Source of the DNA: Pseudobacteriovorax sp. | GTDB lineage: Bacteria > Bdellovibrionota_B > Oligoflexia > Oligoflexales > Oligoflexaceae | Length of the DNA: 64,000 nt | Direction of reading: 5' to 3' | Assembly (NCBI GenBank): GCA_013215145.1 | Contig: JABSRP010000027.1 | Span: 58,107-122,106 of the forward strand | In this document: positions 15,259-24,780 of the stretch, one piece after another | Position numbering within the stretch: the first letter of the stretch is position 1 | Layout: each line of letters begins with the position of its first letter | Translations under genes and position numbers: made by a program | The notes under the pieces: generated by a model | Told to the model about the DNA's origin: nothing | The model's database searches: none | Seen by the model: only the letters and a program-made list of their open reading frames with translations

Positions 15259-17703
15259 ATGATAGGTAAATATCTCAACACTTCAGTGGTTTTATTAGCA
15301 GTTTTGACGGCATCATGCGAAGAGTCTGGATCCTCTGAGGGCGAGGCTGCCTTACCTTCAGGCATATCAGGAAGTGCGGCCGCTCCAGTGGAAAATGAGG
15401 CCAGCGGCGCAGTCGAAGATTCGTCACTTGAAGCGAGTGTGGAAAACCTTGTTCCTGATACTCCCGAGGAAGAAGAACTCACGTTGAATCTAAACAATGA
15501 TAAGTTCTTTAACTTGACCTTCGGTCCCGATGAGTCGGAAGAGGAGATCACACCATCTAGTCCAGAAAATGCCAAGGTCGTATACTATGACGTTCAAACA
15601 CTGGCGGAAAATCGGGTTCCCGTCTCTGAGACGGAGACCAACCTCGAAGGCGATGCAGAACTCAGATTACAATCGGGCGAATATTATGTCATTGAGGTCC
15701 AGTATGCTAGTGGTCAGTCACTTAAAGCACTTATTGGTCCTGATATCGTGATTGCCACTGAAGACGAGATCTTAACGTTAGATATTAGAATGTCGCGAGT
15801 GGGTACCATCGCTGCGGATGTTTTTACGGAATTAACCAAAGACCCTGTGGTTCTTGCCCTTATCAAAAGCGAGGACGTGAAAACACAAACTATCCATGCT
15901 GCGGCCTCGGAACTCGTCGAACTGATAAAAAAGAACATTCCCAAGCGTTCGCGCGTTTTATACTGGAAAAGCGAGCTTTACAACGACACCATCAAAGACT
16001 TTGCCAGCAGGCTATCAAAGGAGCTTCTGACCCTTACACCTTATAGTAATGAATTCGCCGCAAAAAAGACGGATGATGTAACCAAAAGTACTAGCTTAAA
16101 AGTACCGCCCGTGGATCTAGAATTCGAAATCAAACCTGACTCTGTTACGACCTTTATCATCAGGCAAGCTACTTGCCAGAAACGTCCATCTCGAGTGGGT
16201 GAGTTTAAAGATAATTACCAAAATTCCTCCAAGGACTACGTGCGATGCCTAAAGCGTGCTGCTGAATACCATCGTTGGTGCGGAAACTCTGTGGATGAGA
16301 TAACAGTTGCAGAATTTAGGCAAGATGGGGAAGTGGTGGTTTCCGCAGATTCGGAGACACCGTTTGAAGGTTGCTTTATTAGTGCGGACGTATGCACGAG
16401 AGATGCAAAGCGAACGGGAACTTTTATCGATACCTCTCGAAATGCCTCGACAGACATCGACCGTTGCATGATGAGGGCCCACGATTACCACCGATGGTGT
16501 CGGAACAAAAGCGACGATGTCATTGCAGCGACGTTCTACGAAAAGGGTGTCCCGGTTCAACGCCTGGACTCAAAGACACCTTACACAGGGTGCTTTGTCG
16601 GGATTGATTCCTGTAAACGGGTGCCGGAAAAGGTGGGGCTCATTTATGATAATCATAAAAATTCGTCCACTGATATCGATCGCTGTATGATGCGAGCCCA
16701 TGACTTTCACCGTTGGTGCCGCAATGACAATAATGTCAAAACTACGGCAACTTTTTACGCCAAGGGAGAGATTGTCAAAGAAACTGACTCTCAAACGGCC
16801 TACTCTGGTTGTTTTATAGAAATGTCTACGTGTAGAAAACGGCCTGAGAGAACTGGACTGTTTATCGATAACCACAAAAACGCCTCTTCGGATCAAGATC
16901 GTTGTTTGAGGCGCGCTGCAGAATACCACCGTTGGTGCGGTAACTCATTTGATGAGGTGGTTAAAGCATCCTTCTACGACAAGGGTGAGCAAGTGGTTAC
17001 CACAGATTCCACTACTCCTTATACGGGCTGCTTTATCAGCCAGTCGGTTTGTCAGAGAAAACCAGAACGAGTGGGTCTGTTCCTAGACAATTATAGAAAT
17101 TCGTCTCAAGACAAGGATCGCTGTATTATGCGTGCTCATGACTACCACAGGTCCTGTCGCAATACGTTTAACGAAGTCGTGACAGCAAGTTTCTACGAAA
17201 AGGGTAATCTAGTAGCTTCTCTGGATTCTCAAACTCCGTATTCAGGGTGCTTTATCCAAATGGAAGTTTGTCAGAGAGTTCCTGAAAAGGTTGGGTTGTT
17301 CATTGATAACCACAAAAACGCTTCCTTCGACAAGGATCGCTGTCTTATGAGGGCCGCCGACTTCCATTCTTGGTGTCGCAACGACTTTTCTGAGGCTGTG
17401 ACCGCGTCCTTTTACGTCAAAGGTGATGTCGACGTCCAAATTGATTCCAAAACACCTTACTCGGGTTGCTATATCGAGCAGGCAGCTTGTAAGCGTCGGC
17501 CAGACAAAGTTGGGCTCTTTAAGGACAACTATCAAAACTCGTCCTTCGATCAAGATCGTTGCATAGCAAGGGCTCGTGATTATCACAACTGGTGCCGCAA
17601 TGATGACGGTGTGACCACGACGGCTACTTTCTACACCTTGGGCGATGTTTCTGCGTCAGAAAGATATAGCGGTAATGTCTCTGGGGATGCTCAAAGCGAG
17701 TAG
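15259..17703 (+). CDS. lipoprotein with seven 73-residue Cys-rich tandem repeats
   Basis: An 814-residue protein. A signal peptide ends at TASC (Cys20), and an acidic Glu/Ser-rich linker follows. Residues ~85-300 form a non-repeated domain. From residue 306 the protein consists of seven tandem repeats, each exactly 73 residues, whose first Cys are at 306, 379, 452, 525, 598, 671 and 744. Each repeat has four Cys, and the shared pattern is C-x-R-x-P-x-x-V-G, then D-N-x-x-N-[AS]-S-x-D-x-D-R-C, then R-A-x-[DE]-Y-H-x-W-C-[RG]-N, and ends with YSGCF. No family is known to me. Constant length without indels suggests recent expansion or strong structural constraint. Surface adhesin or binding role is inference. 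Confidence 0.8.
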   Translation: MIGKYLNTSVVLLAVLTASCEESGSSEGEAALPSGISGSAAAPVENEASGAVEDSSLEASVENLVPDTPEEEELTLNLNNDKFFNLTFGPDESEEEITPSSPENAKVVYYDVQTLAENRVPVSETETNLEGDAELRLQSGEYYVIEVQYASGQSLKALIGPDIVIATEDEILTLDIRMSRVGTIAADVFTELTKDPVVLALIKSEDVKTQTIHAAASELVELIKKNIPKRSRVLYWKSELYNDTIKDFASRLSKELLTLTPYSNEFAAKKTDDVTKSTSLKVPPVDLEFEIKPDSVTTFIIRQATCQKRPSRVGEFKDNYQNSSKDYVRCLKRAAEYHRWCGNSVDEITVAEFRQDGEVVVSADSETPFEGCFISADVCTRDAKRTGTFIDTSRNASTDIDRCMMRAHDYHRWCRNKSDDVIAATFYEKGVPVQRLDSKTPYTGCFVGIDSCKRVPEKVGLIYDNHKNSSTDIDRCMMRAHDFHRWCRNDNNVKTTATFYAKGEIVKETDSQTAYSGCFIEMSTCRKRPERTGLFIDNHKNASSDQDRCLRRAAEYHRWCGNSFDEVVKASFYDKGEQVVTTDSTTPYTGCFISQSVCQRKPERVGLFLDNYRNSSQDKDRCIMRAHDYHRSCRNTFNEVVTASFYEKGNLVASLDSQTPYSGCFIQMEVCQRVPEKVGLFIDNHKNASFDKDRCLMRAADFHSWCRNDFSEAVTASFYVKGDVDVQIDSKTPYSGCYIEQAACKRRPDKVGLFKDNYQNSSFDQDRCIARARDYHNWCRNDDGVTTTATFYTLGDVSASERYSGNVSGDAQSE
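16174..17700 (+). repeat. 219-bp coding tandem repeat, seven copies
   Basis: Seven in-frame copies with identical 219-base spacing, at 16174, 16393, 16612, 16831, 17050, 17269 and 17488. Copies differ at many synonymous and some non-synonymous sites, so the array is not a fresh duplication. Most conserved are the Cys codons and the D-R-C and YH-x-WC stretches. Confidence 0.9.
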
Positions 17704-17743
17704 CTTTTGGTAAAACTTGATAGTATCAGATAAGTCAAAAAAG

Positions 17744-17773
17744 CTGTCTACCGTTAACGGAGACAGTTTTTTT
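17744..17773 (+). terminator. rho-independent terminator of the repeat lipoprotein
   Basis: CTGTCT...AGACAG closes a stem whose middle is CCGTTAACGG, itself self-complementary; seven U follow. It lies 41 bases after the stop. The rest of the gap up to 18008 is AT-rich and holds no visible gene. Confidence 0.8.
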
Positions 17774-18008
17774 GTTATTTTATCAAAAAAAATGATTTTT
17801 TTCTAAAAAACTGAGGCCGAATCTAGGCTGAAAAAATTGCATTAATCCTTTGTTTCTCATCTGTTATTCATGTCTATTTGTTATGTTTAGCTGTTAAGAA
17901 TTGTTTTGACCGGTTGGCAAATCAACTGCTTTCTGCAATGATGCGACCAGATTTGAGGGCGGTGGAAAAATTGTCTGCCAAGCTGAACATTTTTGAGGAG
18001 AGACATTT

Positions 18009-18788
18009 ATGATGAGTTCGAAGCTTAAAGCTGTAGCGGGATTGCTAACCGGTTGGATGGTACTAGCTGGTTGTGGCGCCGATAACAATTCTGAGACAAG
18101 TGAGCTCGATATCGTTGGTGGGCAAGCAGCTACTCTCGGTCAGTATCAGACCTACTTCCAATCAGTAGTATCTCTCCAGGTTAACGGCCAGGCTTTCTGC
18201 GGCGGTACCCTTGTGTCTCCTACAGAAGTTGTAACGGCTGCCCATTGCGTTGACAGTTTTCGTCGTTCGCCTAGCAGCATCAGCTTAGTTATCGGTACTA
18301 ACGACCTACGACGGACGCGAAATGCTGAAACCTTTCGAGCACGAGAGATCACGATCGCACCTGCGTATTCCAGCAGAAGTACTACAGACGATATTGCCAT
18401 TATCTCTATGAATGGTAGCTCTCGATACAAGCCATCTGATATCAATTTGAATCCTAACTTCCCGGCTGTTGGTGATACGACTTACGTCGCAGGCTGGGGA
18501 AGTACCTACGAAGGCGGATATATGACCGCTGGGCTGAAGTATACTGCTGTTGATGTTGTTTCTAATCGAGATTGTTCAAGTGTTTACCGTGGACAAATTA
18601 ACGATGGTCATGTTTGCGCTTACCGAAGAGGAACTGACTCCTGCCAGGGTGATTCGGGCGGCCCCCTATTTGGATGGGATCGTAGCAAGCAAGAGCTTGT
18701 CGTTGTTGGAGTGGTATCCTTCGGTTATGGTTGTGCAAGACCAGGGACTCCGGGCGTTTATACTAGAGTTTCTTCATTTTTTAACTAA
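18009..18788 (+). CDS. trypsin-like serine protease, lipoprotein (S1 family)
   Basis: A 259-residue secreted S1 protease. The lipoprotein signal ends in LAGC with Cys22. Mature domain begins DIVGG (35-39), the usual activation site. The catalytic triad is visible: His79 in TAAHC, Asp128 in DDIA and Ser216 in GDSGGP. Asp210, six residues before the Ser, lies where the S1-pocket Asp gives trypsin-like Arg/Lys specificity. Cysteines are placed as in trypsin-type folds (FCGG, AAHC, DSCQGDSGG). The C-terminal helix is short (GVYTRVSSFFN). A single-gene unit with its own terminator; an extracellular or surface-bound degradative enzyme. Confidence 0.92.
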   Translation: MMSSKLKAVAGLLTGWMVLAGCGADNNSETSELDIVGGQAATLGQYQTYFQSVVSLQVNGQAFCGGTLVSPTEVVTAAHCVDSFRRSPSSISLVIGTNDLRRTRNAETFRAREITIAPAYSSRSTTDDIAIISMNGSSRYKPSDINLNPNFPAVGDTTYVAGWGSTYEGGYMTAGLKYTAVDVVSNRDCSSVYRGQINDGHVCAYRRGTDSCQGDSGGPLFGWDRSKQELVVVGVVSFGYGCARPGTPGVYTRVSSFFN

Positions 18789-18849
18789 GCCCAGCTTAGG
18801 TTAAATAGTTTTTCTTAAAAATCTCCATTTTGAGGTTTAGGTGTAGTTG

Positions 18850-18886
18850 AGTCGGGGTGTCGATAAGATACCCCGACTTTTTTTGT
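18850..18886 (+). terminator. rho-independent terminator of the protease gene
   Basis: AGTCGGGGT and ACCCCGACT form a perfect 9-bp stem with an 11-base loop, followed by seven U. It is about 60 bases after the stop. Confidence 0.9.
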
Positions 18887-18983
18887 TTTTTCTTAGTTTT
18901 CCGAAAGATGGCTTTTTTCGAAATATCTGCTAGATTGTCGATCAAATTAGTTATTTATTCAAAAACAATAGATCGAGAAGCCT

Positions 18984-19760
18984 ATGGACTTAAATCTCAG
19001 TGGCAAGACAGCCCTTGTTTGCGGGGCATCACAGGGAATCGGCGCAGGATGTGCTCGTGAACTCGCTGATTTAGGATGTCAAATAATTCTATTAGCGAGG
19101 ACTGAGAGCAAGCTTAAGGATGTTTGCTCAGGACTGAAAGGGTCGGGACATCGGTATGTGGTCGCTGATCAGGGAGATCAAGAGGCCTTGCTCAAGGCCT
19201 TATCTACTGCCTTGGAAGGTCATACTGTCGATATATTAATCAACAACAGTGGAGGCCCTCCCGGAGGCCCTATCACGGAAGCCTCTGATGAAGAGTTCTT
19301 ACAGGCCTTTCAACGTCATCTTATTGTGAATGCCAATCTCGTCAAGATGCTCTTGCCTGGTATGAGAGAGAAACGGTTTGGCCGCATCGTTAATATCATC
19401 TCGACGTCCGTCAAGATTCCCCTAGCAGGACTTGGCGTCTCCAATACTATTAGAGGGGCTGTGGCATCCTGGTCCAAAACACTCGCTAATGAAGTAGCTC
19501 AATACGGTATCACAGTGAATAGCGTATTACCCGGGGCTACCAAAACGTCTCGTCTGGATCAAATCATTGATAGCAAAGCTAGCAAGTCGGGCCAGCAAAG
19601 AGAAGCGGTCGCTGAAACTATGGCAGCAGCGATTCCCGCGGGCCGCTTTGGTAACGTAGAAGAAATCGCTAGCGTCGCGGCCTTTTTGTCAAGTCCTGCT
19701 GCCAGTTACGTGACAGGCACGGCGATCCCTGTTGATGGCGGACGGACAGGTGCCATATGA
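18984..19760 (+). CDS. short-chain dehydrogenase/reductase in the kynurenine operon
   Basis: A 258-residue classical SDR. The NAD(P)-binding site reads GASQGIGAG (~13-21), followed by NNSGG in place of NNAG. The active-site Tyr is absent where Y-x-x-x-K is expected: the segment reads STSVKIPLAGLGVSNTIRGA, so Tyr and Lys are replaced, a trait of some SDRs of altered function. The end is VTGTAIPVDGG, typical of the FabG-like group. It is the first gene of the tryptophan-degradation operon and overlaps the next gene by four bases (ATGA). Its step in the pathway is not known to me. Confidence 0.8.
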   Translation: MDLNLSGKTALVCGASQGIGAGCARELADLGCQIILLARTESKLKDVCSGLKGSGHRYVVADQGDQEALLKALSTALEGHTVDILINNSGGPPGGPITEASDEEFLQAFQRHLIVNANLVKMLLPGMREKRFGRIVNIISTSVKIPLAGLGVSNTIRGAVASWSKTLANEVAQYGITVNSVLPGATKTSRLDQIIDSKASKSGQQREAVAETMAAAIPAGRFGNVEEIASVAAFLSSPAASYVTGTAIPVDGGRTGAI

Positions 19761-21211
19761 GAGTCCTTAATTACATCAATGGCTCCTTTTGCCAAGCAGA
19801 GTCTGGTGAGGAGATTCCCAACAAGTCTCCGTCAACTGGATTGGAATATGGCAGTTTGCCTCGATCTGACCATAGAGATGTTGATAGGGCAGTTGAAGCT
19901 GCTAAGGCGGCGCAAGATGGGTGGCGGAAGCTTACTCATAGCGCTCGGGCAAAACACTTACAGACCCTAGCCAATGGTATCGAGGCGAGATTGCAAGACT
20001 TTGCTCAGACAGAATCCATCGACAACGGAAAGCCGGTGCACTTGGCGAGATCGTTAGATATTCCTCGATCCATCAGTAATTTCCGATTTTTTGCCGGAGC
20101 TGCAGAGCATTTTGCTGGAGAATCGCATTGTGACACTAAGCAGGTCCATGTCACGAAGAGAGACCCTCTCGGTGTAGTGGCTTGCATCTCACCCTGGAAT
20201 CTTCCCTTATACTTGTTGACGTGGAAAATAGCGCCGGCTCTAGCTGCCGGAAACACTGTCGTTGCGAAACCTTCGGAGATAACTCCGGCCACTGCGTTTC
20301 TTTTAAGTCAAGTCATGGATGATATCGGTTTTCCTAAAGGCGTGCTGAACATCCTACACGGTTTTGGGGCTGAGGTGGGGTCACCTCTTGTCAACCATCC
20401 CGATGTTAAGGCAGTTACATTTACCGGGGGAACCCAAACAGGGAAGCAGATCGCTGTAGAAACTGCCGCCTCGTTAAAAAAACTATCATTAGAATTAGGC
20501 GGAAAGAACCCCTTTATCGTATGTGCTGATGCGGACCTCGACAAGGCCAGCGATATGGCAGTTAAGGCCGCTTTTTCTAATCAAGGACAAATCTGTCTTT
20601 GCGGATCGAGGATTATCCTCGAGACATCGATATCTGAATCTTTTAAGCGCCTGTTTGTTGCCAAGGTGAAAGCGATAACCGTTGGCGACCCCGCCAACGA
20701 TCGTTCCCAGTTGGGTGCGTTGGTGTCGGAGAGTCAACTGCAAAAAGTTGCGAATTATGTTGACAAGGCAAAGCAGTCAGGTGGCGATATTTTAACTGGA
20801 GGAGAACCTATACACCTCCCTGCTCCTTTGGAGAATGGTTGGTATTACGCCCCGACTGTCATAGCTGGTTTGCCTCATGATCATTGCGTCAATCAAGATG
20901 AAATCTTTGGGCCCGTTGTTACACTAACTGAGGCGGCAGGTGAGGCCGAACTGATTCGCTTGGCAAATGACACCGTATACGGTTTAAGTGCAAGTATTTG
21001 GACTAATGATATTGGTAAAAGCATGAGAATGAGTGATCGGATCGAGTGTGGAATGATTTGGGTCAACAATTGGATGGTTCGTGATTTACGTACGCCCTTT
21101 GGTGGGCAAAAAATGTCTGGAATCGGCAGAGAGGGTGGCTGGGAAGCTATGAGGTTCATGACCCAAGCCAAAAATATTTCGATTAGTTACGAGGAGGCAG
21201 ATCATGACTGA
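19757..21211 (+). CDS. 2-aminomuconic semialdehyde dehydrogenase (aldehyde dehydrogenase family)
   Basis: A 484-residue NAD-dependent aldehyde dehydrogenase. Seen: ISPWNLPLYLLTWKIAPAL, the NAD-binding FTGGTQTGK, LELGGKNP with the general-base Glu, and GQICLCGSR with the catalytic Cys (first Cys after GQI), then EIFGPVV. Similarity in motif detail and its gene context with a RidA-type deaminase and 3-hydroxyanthranilate dioxygenase point to oxidation of 2-aminomuconate semialdehyde to 2-aminomuconate in the kynurenine meta-cleavage pathway. It overlaps the SDR gene before it by four bases and the RidA gene after it by eight. Confidence 0.85.
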   Translation: MRVLNYINGSFCQAESGEEIPNKSPSTGLEYGSLPRSDHRDVDRAVEAAKAAQDGWRKLTHSARAKHLQTLANGIEARLQDFAQTESIDNGKPVHLARSLDIPRSISNFRFFAGAAEHFAGESHCDTKQVHVTKRDPLGVVACISPWNLPLYLLTWKIAPALAAGNTVVAKPSEITPATAFLLSQVMDDIGFPKGVLNILHGFGAEVGSPLVNHPDVKAVTFTGGTQTGKQIAVETAASLKKLSLELGGKNPFIVCADADLDKASDMAVKAAFSNQGQICLCGSRIILETSISESFKRLFVAKVKAITVGDPANDRSQLGALVSESQLQKVANYVDKAKQSGGDILTGGEPIHLPAPLENGWYYAPTVIAGLPHDHCVNQDEIFGPVVTLTEAAGEAELIRLANDTVYGLSASIWTNDIGKSMRMSDRIECGMIWVNNWMVRDLRTPFGGQKMSGIGREGGWEAMRFMTQAKNISISYEEADHD

Positions 21212-21626
21212 AGATATTGTGCGCTCGCAAAAGGCCCCTGAGCCTGTTGGAGCTTACCCGCATGCCAGACGAGCCGGGGCATTTTTATATTTATCCGGAG
21301 TAGGGCCTCGAAAAAAAGGTAGTAAAGACATTCCTGGAGTGACACTAAACGCTGCAGGAGAGATTATAGACTATGATATCGAAGCTCAATGCCACTCCGT
21401 GTTTAACAACGTCCGCGATGTGTTGGAAGACTCTGGTGCCTCATGGGATGACCTCGTTGATGTGACGGTTTTCTTGACTAATATGAAGGATGATTTTAAA
21501 ACCTACAATCGAATCTATGCCGATTATTTTGCCAGCAATCAACCTTGTCGAACAACAGTCGAAGTCTTGTCGTTACCTACTCCCATCGCAATTGAATTAA
21601 AGTGTATTGCTCTTATAAAGGATTAG
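21204..21626 (+). CDS. RidA-family 2-aminomuconate deaminase
   Basis: A 140-residue member of the RidA/YjgF family. Family marks: GAYPHARRAGAFLYLSGVGP near the start, a central DLVDVTVFLTNMKDDF and CRTTVEV near the end, the Arg of which normally binds the substrate carboxylate. The insert with GSKDIPGVTL, longer than in ordinary RidA, fits the 2-aminomuconate deaminase subgroup, which turns 2-aminomuconate into 4-oxalocrotonate with release of ammonia. It overlaps the dehydrogenase gene by eight bases and is four bases from the next gene. Confidence 0.85.
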   Translation: MTEDIVRSQKAPEPVGAYPHARRAGAFLYLSGVGPRKKGSKDIPGVTLNAAGEIIDYDIEAQCHSVFNNVRDVLEDSGASWDDLVDVTVFLTNMKDDFKTYNRIYADYFASNQPCRTTVEVLSLPTPIAIELKCIALIKD

Positions 21627-21630
21627 TGCC

Positions 21631-22143
21631 ATGTTGCCTCCTATTAACTTTTCAAAATGGATAGAAGATAATCGGGCCGCATTAAAACCTCCCGTCGGCA
21701 ATAAATGCATTTACGAAGACCCTGATTTCATCATTATGGTAGTTGGCGGTCCTAATATCAGATCAGATTTTCACGTGAATCAAACATCAGAATTTTTTTA
21801 TCAGGTGGAGGGTGATATTACTTTGAAGGTAAGAGAGAAATCTGATGTGCGTGATATCGTTATCAAAGAAGGGGAAATGTTTTTGCTTCCTCCCCGGGTA
21901 CCTCATTCTCCCCAGCGTCCAGAAAATACGGTCGGCCTAGTCATTGAACGAAAAAGGAAGGAGGGGGAGAAAGACGGCTTCATCTGGTATTGTGACGGAT
22001 GTGGGGCCAAGGTATATGACCACTTTTTCGAACTGAAAGATATCGTTAAACAGCTTCCTCCCATTTTTGCTGAGTTTTATGACAATGAAGCCAACAGCAC
22101 ATGCAAGGCCTGCGGAATGAGACAAAAGAGACGGCAAAACTAG
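21631..22143 (+). CDS. 3-hydroxyanthranilate 3,4-dioxygenase
   Basis: A 170-residue cupin-fold non-heme Fe(II) dioxygenase that opens the ring of 3-hydroxyanthranilate to 2-amino-3-carboxymuconate semialdehyde. Metal ligands are expected at DFHVNQTSEFFYQ (His and Glu) and at PHSPQRP (His). At the C-terminus two C-x2-C pairs (YCDGC and TCKAC) form the rubredoxin-like second metal site found in bacterial enzymes. Length equals that of typical bacterial HaaO. It is the third of the meta-pathway genes here. AAAGGA lies upstream of the ATG. Confidence 0.92.
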   Translation: MLPPINFSKWIEDNRAALKPPVGNKCIYEDPDFIIMVVGGPNIRSDFHVNQTSEFFYQVEGDITLKVREKSDVRDIVIKEGEMFLLPPRVPHSPQRPENTVGLVIERKRKEGEKDGFIWYCDGCGAKVYDHFFELKDIVKQLPPIFAEFYDNEANSTCKACGMRQKRRQN

Positions 22144-22154
22144 GGAGTAGAGAC

Positions 22155-23426
22155 ATGGATTATGGTTTTGATACAGGGCTATTAGCGGCGCAAAAACTCG
22201 ATTTGGATGATCCGTTAGCAGGTTTTCGCGACGATTTTATTTTTCCAGAGCCACTTAGTCGAGATACCACGCTATACTTCTGTGGCAATTCTCTTGGGCT
22301 GCAACCAAAATCTACAGCTGCGGCCATCCAACAAGAATTGGATGCTTGGGCGCGGTATGGTGTCGAAGGGCATTTTAAGGCTGAATTCCCCTGGGTTAAT
22401 TATCATGAATTCCTTACCAAGATGATGGCCGAGGTGGTTGGGGGTAAGGATGACGAAGTTGTCTGTATGAATTCGTTAACTGTCAATCTTCACCTGATGA
22501 TGGTCTCCTTTTATCAGCCCACCGCGGCACGCTACAAAATATTGATTGAAGGCGGCGCCTTTCCATCTGATCAGTATGCTGTAGCATCTCAAGCTAGGTT
22601 TCACGGATTTGATCCGGAAAGTGCAATTATTGAACTGAAACCTCGCTCAGGTGAGCACTGCCTCCGCACGGAAGATATTCTCGAGACCATACATAGCAAC
22701 AAAGATAGTCTAGCTTTAGTGATGTTAGGAGGGGTAAACTACCTCACTGGCCAGCTTTTTGATATGCAATCAGTTACGCAAGCTGCCCATGAAATCGGTG
22801 CGCGAGTCGGCTTTGACTTAGCCCATGCAGCAGGTAACGTGACTCTCAATCTACATGATTGGGGTGTAGATTTTGCTGTTTGGTGCTCTTATAAATACCT
22901 TAATTCGGGACCAGGTGGGATCGCAGGCTGTTTTGTTCATCGTAACATGCCAAAAGACAAGATACCGCGCTTTGAAGGGTGGTGGGGGCATGATAAAGAA
23001 AGCCGTTTTCAGATGGGTAAGGAGTTTGTTCCGATAAATTCCGTAGAGTCTTGGCAACTGAGTAATCCTCCAATTTTTCAGTTGGCCTCTTTGCGCAGTT
23101 CCTTGGAGCTTTTTAGGGCAGCTGGTATGTCTAAGCTGAGAGAAAAGAGTAAAAAACTCACGGCCTACCTGCAGTTTCTGGTGGGAAAATCATTCGACGA
23201 AGGTTTGATCTTAACCCCGAAAGATGTTGAATCTCGGGGCGCTCAGTTATCATTTCGCATACCGGGCCAGGCCAAAAAACTGCAAAAAAGTCTAGTGCAA
23301 CGAGATGTGATCTGCGACTTCCGAGAGCCAGATATCGTCCGTGCAGCGCCTGCTCCCCTCTACAATAGTTTTGAGGATGTTTATCATTTTGTGTCCCAAC
23401 TCCAGGAGGTGATACATGAATCTTAG
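22155..23426 (+). CDS. kynU: kynureninase
   Basis: A 423-residue PLP enzyme cleaving kynurenine or 3-hydroxykynurenine to (3-hydroxy)anthranilate and alanine. The start MDYGFDTG is set by GGGAG eight bases upstream; the open frame extends further into the preceding gene without a ribosome site. Visible: FCGNSLGLQPKS near the N-terminus, GFDLAHAAGN with the Asp that holds the PLP pyridine N, CSYKYLNSGPGG with the Schiff-base Lys, and EGWWGH. The stop overlaps the next gene by 11 bases. Confidence 0.93.
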   Translation: MDYGFDTGLLAAQKLDLDDPLAGFRDDFIFPEPLSRDTTLYFCGNSLGLQPKSTAAAIQQELDAWARYGVEGHFKAEFPWVNYHEFLTKMMAEVVGGKDDEVVCMNSLTVNLHLMMVSFYQPTAARYKILIEGGAFPSDQYAVASQARFHGFDPESAIIELKPRSGEHCLRTEDILETIHSNKDSLALVMLGGVNYLTGQLFDMQSVTQAAHEIGARVGFDLAHAAGNVTLNLHDWGVDFAVWCSYKYLNSGPGGIAGCFVHRNMPKDKIPRFEGWWGHDKESRFQMGKEFVPINSVESWQLSNPPIFQLASLRSSLELFRAAGMSKLREKSKKLTAYLQFLVGKSFDEGLILTPKDVESRGAQLSFRIPGQAKKLQKSLVQRDVICDFREPDIVRAAPAPLYNSFEDVYHFVSQLQEVIHES

Positions 23427-24765
23427 CGGTCAACATATTGTTTTAGCCGGTGGCGGCTTGGCAGGGGCTTTTTTATCGATACTTTTGGCCCAAGAAGGTG
23501 CGGAAGTCACATTGTACGAAAAGCGGCCTGACCCAAGACAAGTTGAAGACCTAGGAAAACGTTCCATAAATCTAGCTATTTCGGTCAGAGGTTTGACGGC
23601 TTTGGATCGTATCGAATCGAACTTCGACTGGGATAAGGATCTTATTCCCATGAGAGGGCGGATGATTCATGGTATGGACGGTCATCAGCAGTTCCAGCCC
23701 TACTCGCCAAACCCTGAGTTTTATATAAACTCGGTATCTCGAGGGAGCCTAAATACGAATTTATTGACGTTAGCTGAAGCCACTGGTCGGGTTAAAGTGG
23801 AGTTTTCTTCACAAGTTGAGGCTGTCGATCTAGCATCAAAAAAGATGACAATTAAGTCCGAACGTGGAAACTTAGAGAAGAGTTGCGAACGAATTATTGG
23901 TGTTGATGGCACAGCCTCTGCCGTTCGCAAGGCTATAGTCGCCTCAGGTGATGGTCAAGCGCGGACAGACTTTTTGAATTACGATTATAAAGAACTGCAC
24001 ATGCCGCCAAATAGTAAGGGCCATCACGCTATTGAAAAAGAAGCGCTTCATATTTGGCCCCGGAAGAAGTTTATGCTGATTGGTTTGCCCAACCCCGATG
24101 GCAGCTATACCTGTACCCTATTCCTACCAAATAAGGGAGATCTCAGCTTTGATTCACTACAGTCCGCATCTGAAACCAAACTGTTTTTCGAAGAGTTCTT
24201 TCCTAATATTCCCGAGCTCATTCCTGATTACTTAGTTCAGTTTGCGTCGAACCCCCTCGGAAAGCTGGGCACGATTCATGTCCGTCCATGGTATTTTAGG
24301 GATGGAGCCGCGCTGGTGGGGGATGCTGCCCATGGCATAGTTCCCTTTTACGGCCAAGGGATGAATTGTGCTTTTGAAAGCTGTGGTTTGCTCCTGGACT
24401 CCATCAAAAGGGAAGGTAGTTGGGAGGCCGCATTTAAGTCATACTCTGAGTCTAGGATGATCGACGCTGATGCTATTGCAGCTTTGGCTATCCGCAACTT
24501 TCACGAGATGCAGGACCATGTGGCTGATGATCGATTTCTTTTTCGAAAGTCTGTATTGAGAGAAATTGAAAATCGCTATGATGCGTTTGCAACCGAATAT
24601 AGCCTAGTGACCTTTTCCAACGAGCCTTATAGTTTTGCCAAGCGCCAAGGCGAACTGCAGATTTCGTTGCTCGATAAGATCACGGAAAACCATGATACTA
24701 TAGATCAGATAGACTGGAGCAAGGCAGACTTACTGGTTAAGGATTACCTGCAAAACCTAGCATAA
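23416..24765 (+). CDS. kmo: kynurenine 3-monooxygenase
   Basis: A 449-residue FAD-dependent aromatic hydroxylase that converts kynurenine to 3-hydroxykynurenine with NADPH. N-terminal dinucleotide site LAGGGLAGAF with the Glu of LYEK at the end of strand two; second FAD motif GDAAHGIVPFYGQGMN in the C-terminal half; NLAISVRG near residue 52, typical of the KMO group. The C-terminal hydrophobic helix seen in mitochondrial forms is not evident. The start ATG lies inside the end of kynU (11-base overlap), indicating translational coupling. Confidence 0.92.
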   Translation: MNLSGQHIVLAGGGLAGAFLSILLAQEGAEVTLYEKRPDPRQVEDLGKRSINLAISVRGLTALDRIESNFDWDKDLIPMRGRMIHGMDGHQQFQPYSPNPEFYINSVSRGSLNTNLLTLAEATGRVKVEFSSQVEAVDLASKKMTIKSERGNLEKSCERIIGVDGTASAVRKAIVASGDGQARTDFLNYDYKELHMPPNSKGHHAIEKEALHIWPRKKFMLIGLPNPDGSYTCTLFLPNKGDLSFDSLQSASETKLFFEEFFPNIPELIPDYLVQFASNPLGKLGTIHVRPWYFRDGAALVGDAAHGIVPFYGQGMNCAFESCGLLLDSIKREGSWEAAFKSYSESRMIDADAIAALAIRNFHEMQDHVADDRFLFRKSVLREIENRYDAFATEYSLVTFSNEPYSFAKRQGELQISLLDKITENHDTIDQIDWSKADLLVKDYLQNLA

Positions 24766-24780
24766 AAAAAGGGAAGCTTC

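Noticed and set aside
16236..17586. Several long minus-strand frames in the Cys-repeat gene
   Set aside because: They follow the 219-base repeat period of the plus-strand gene and have no ribosome sites; repeat shadows.
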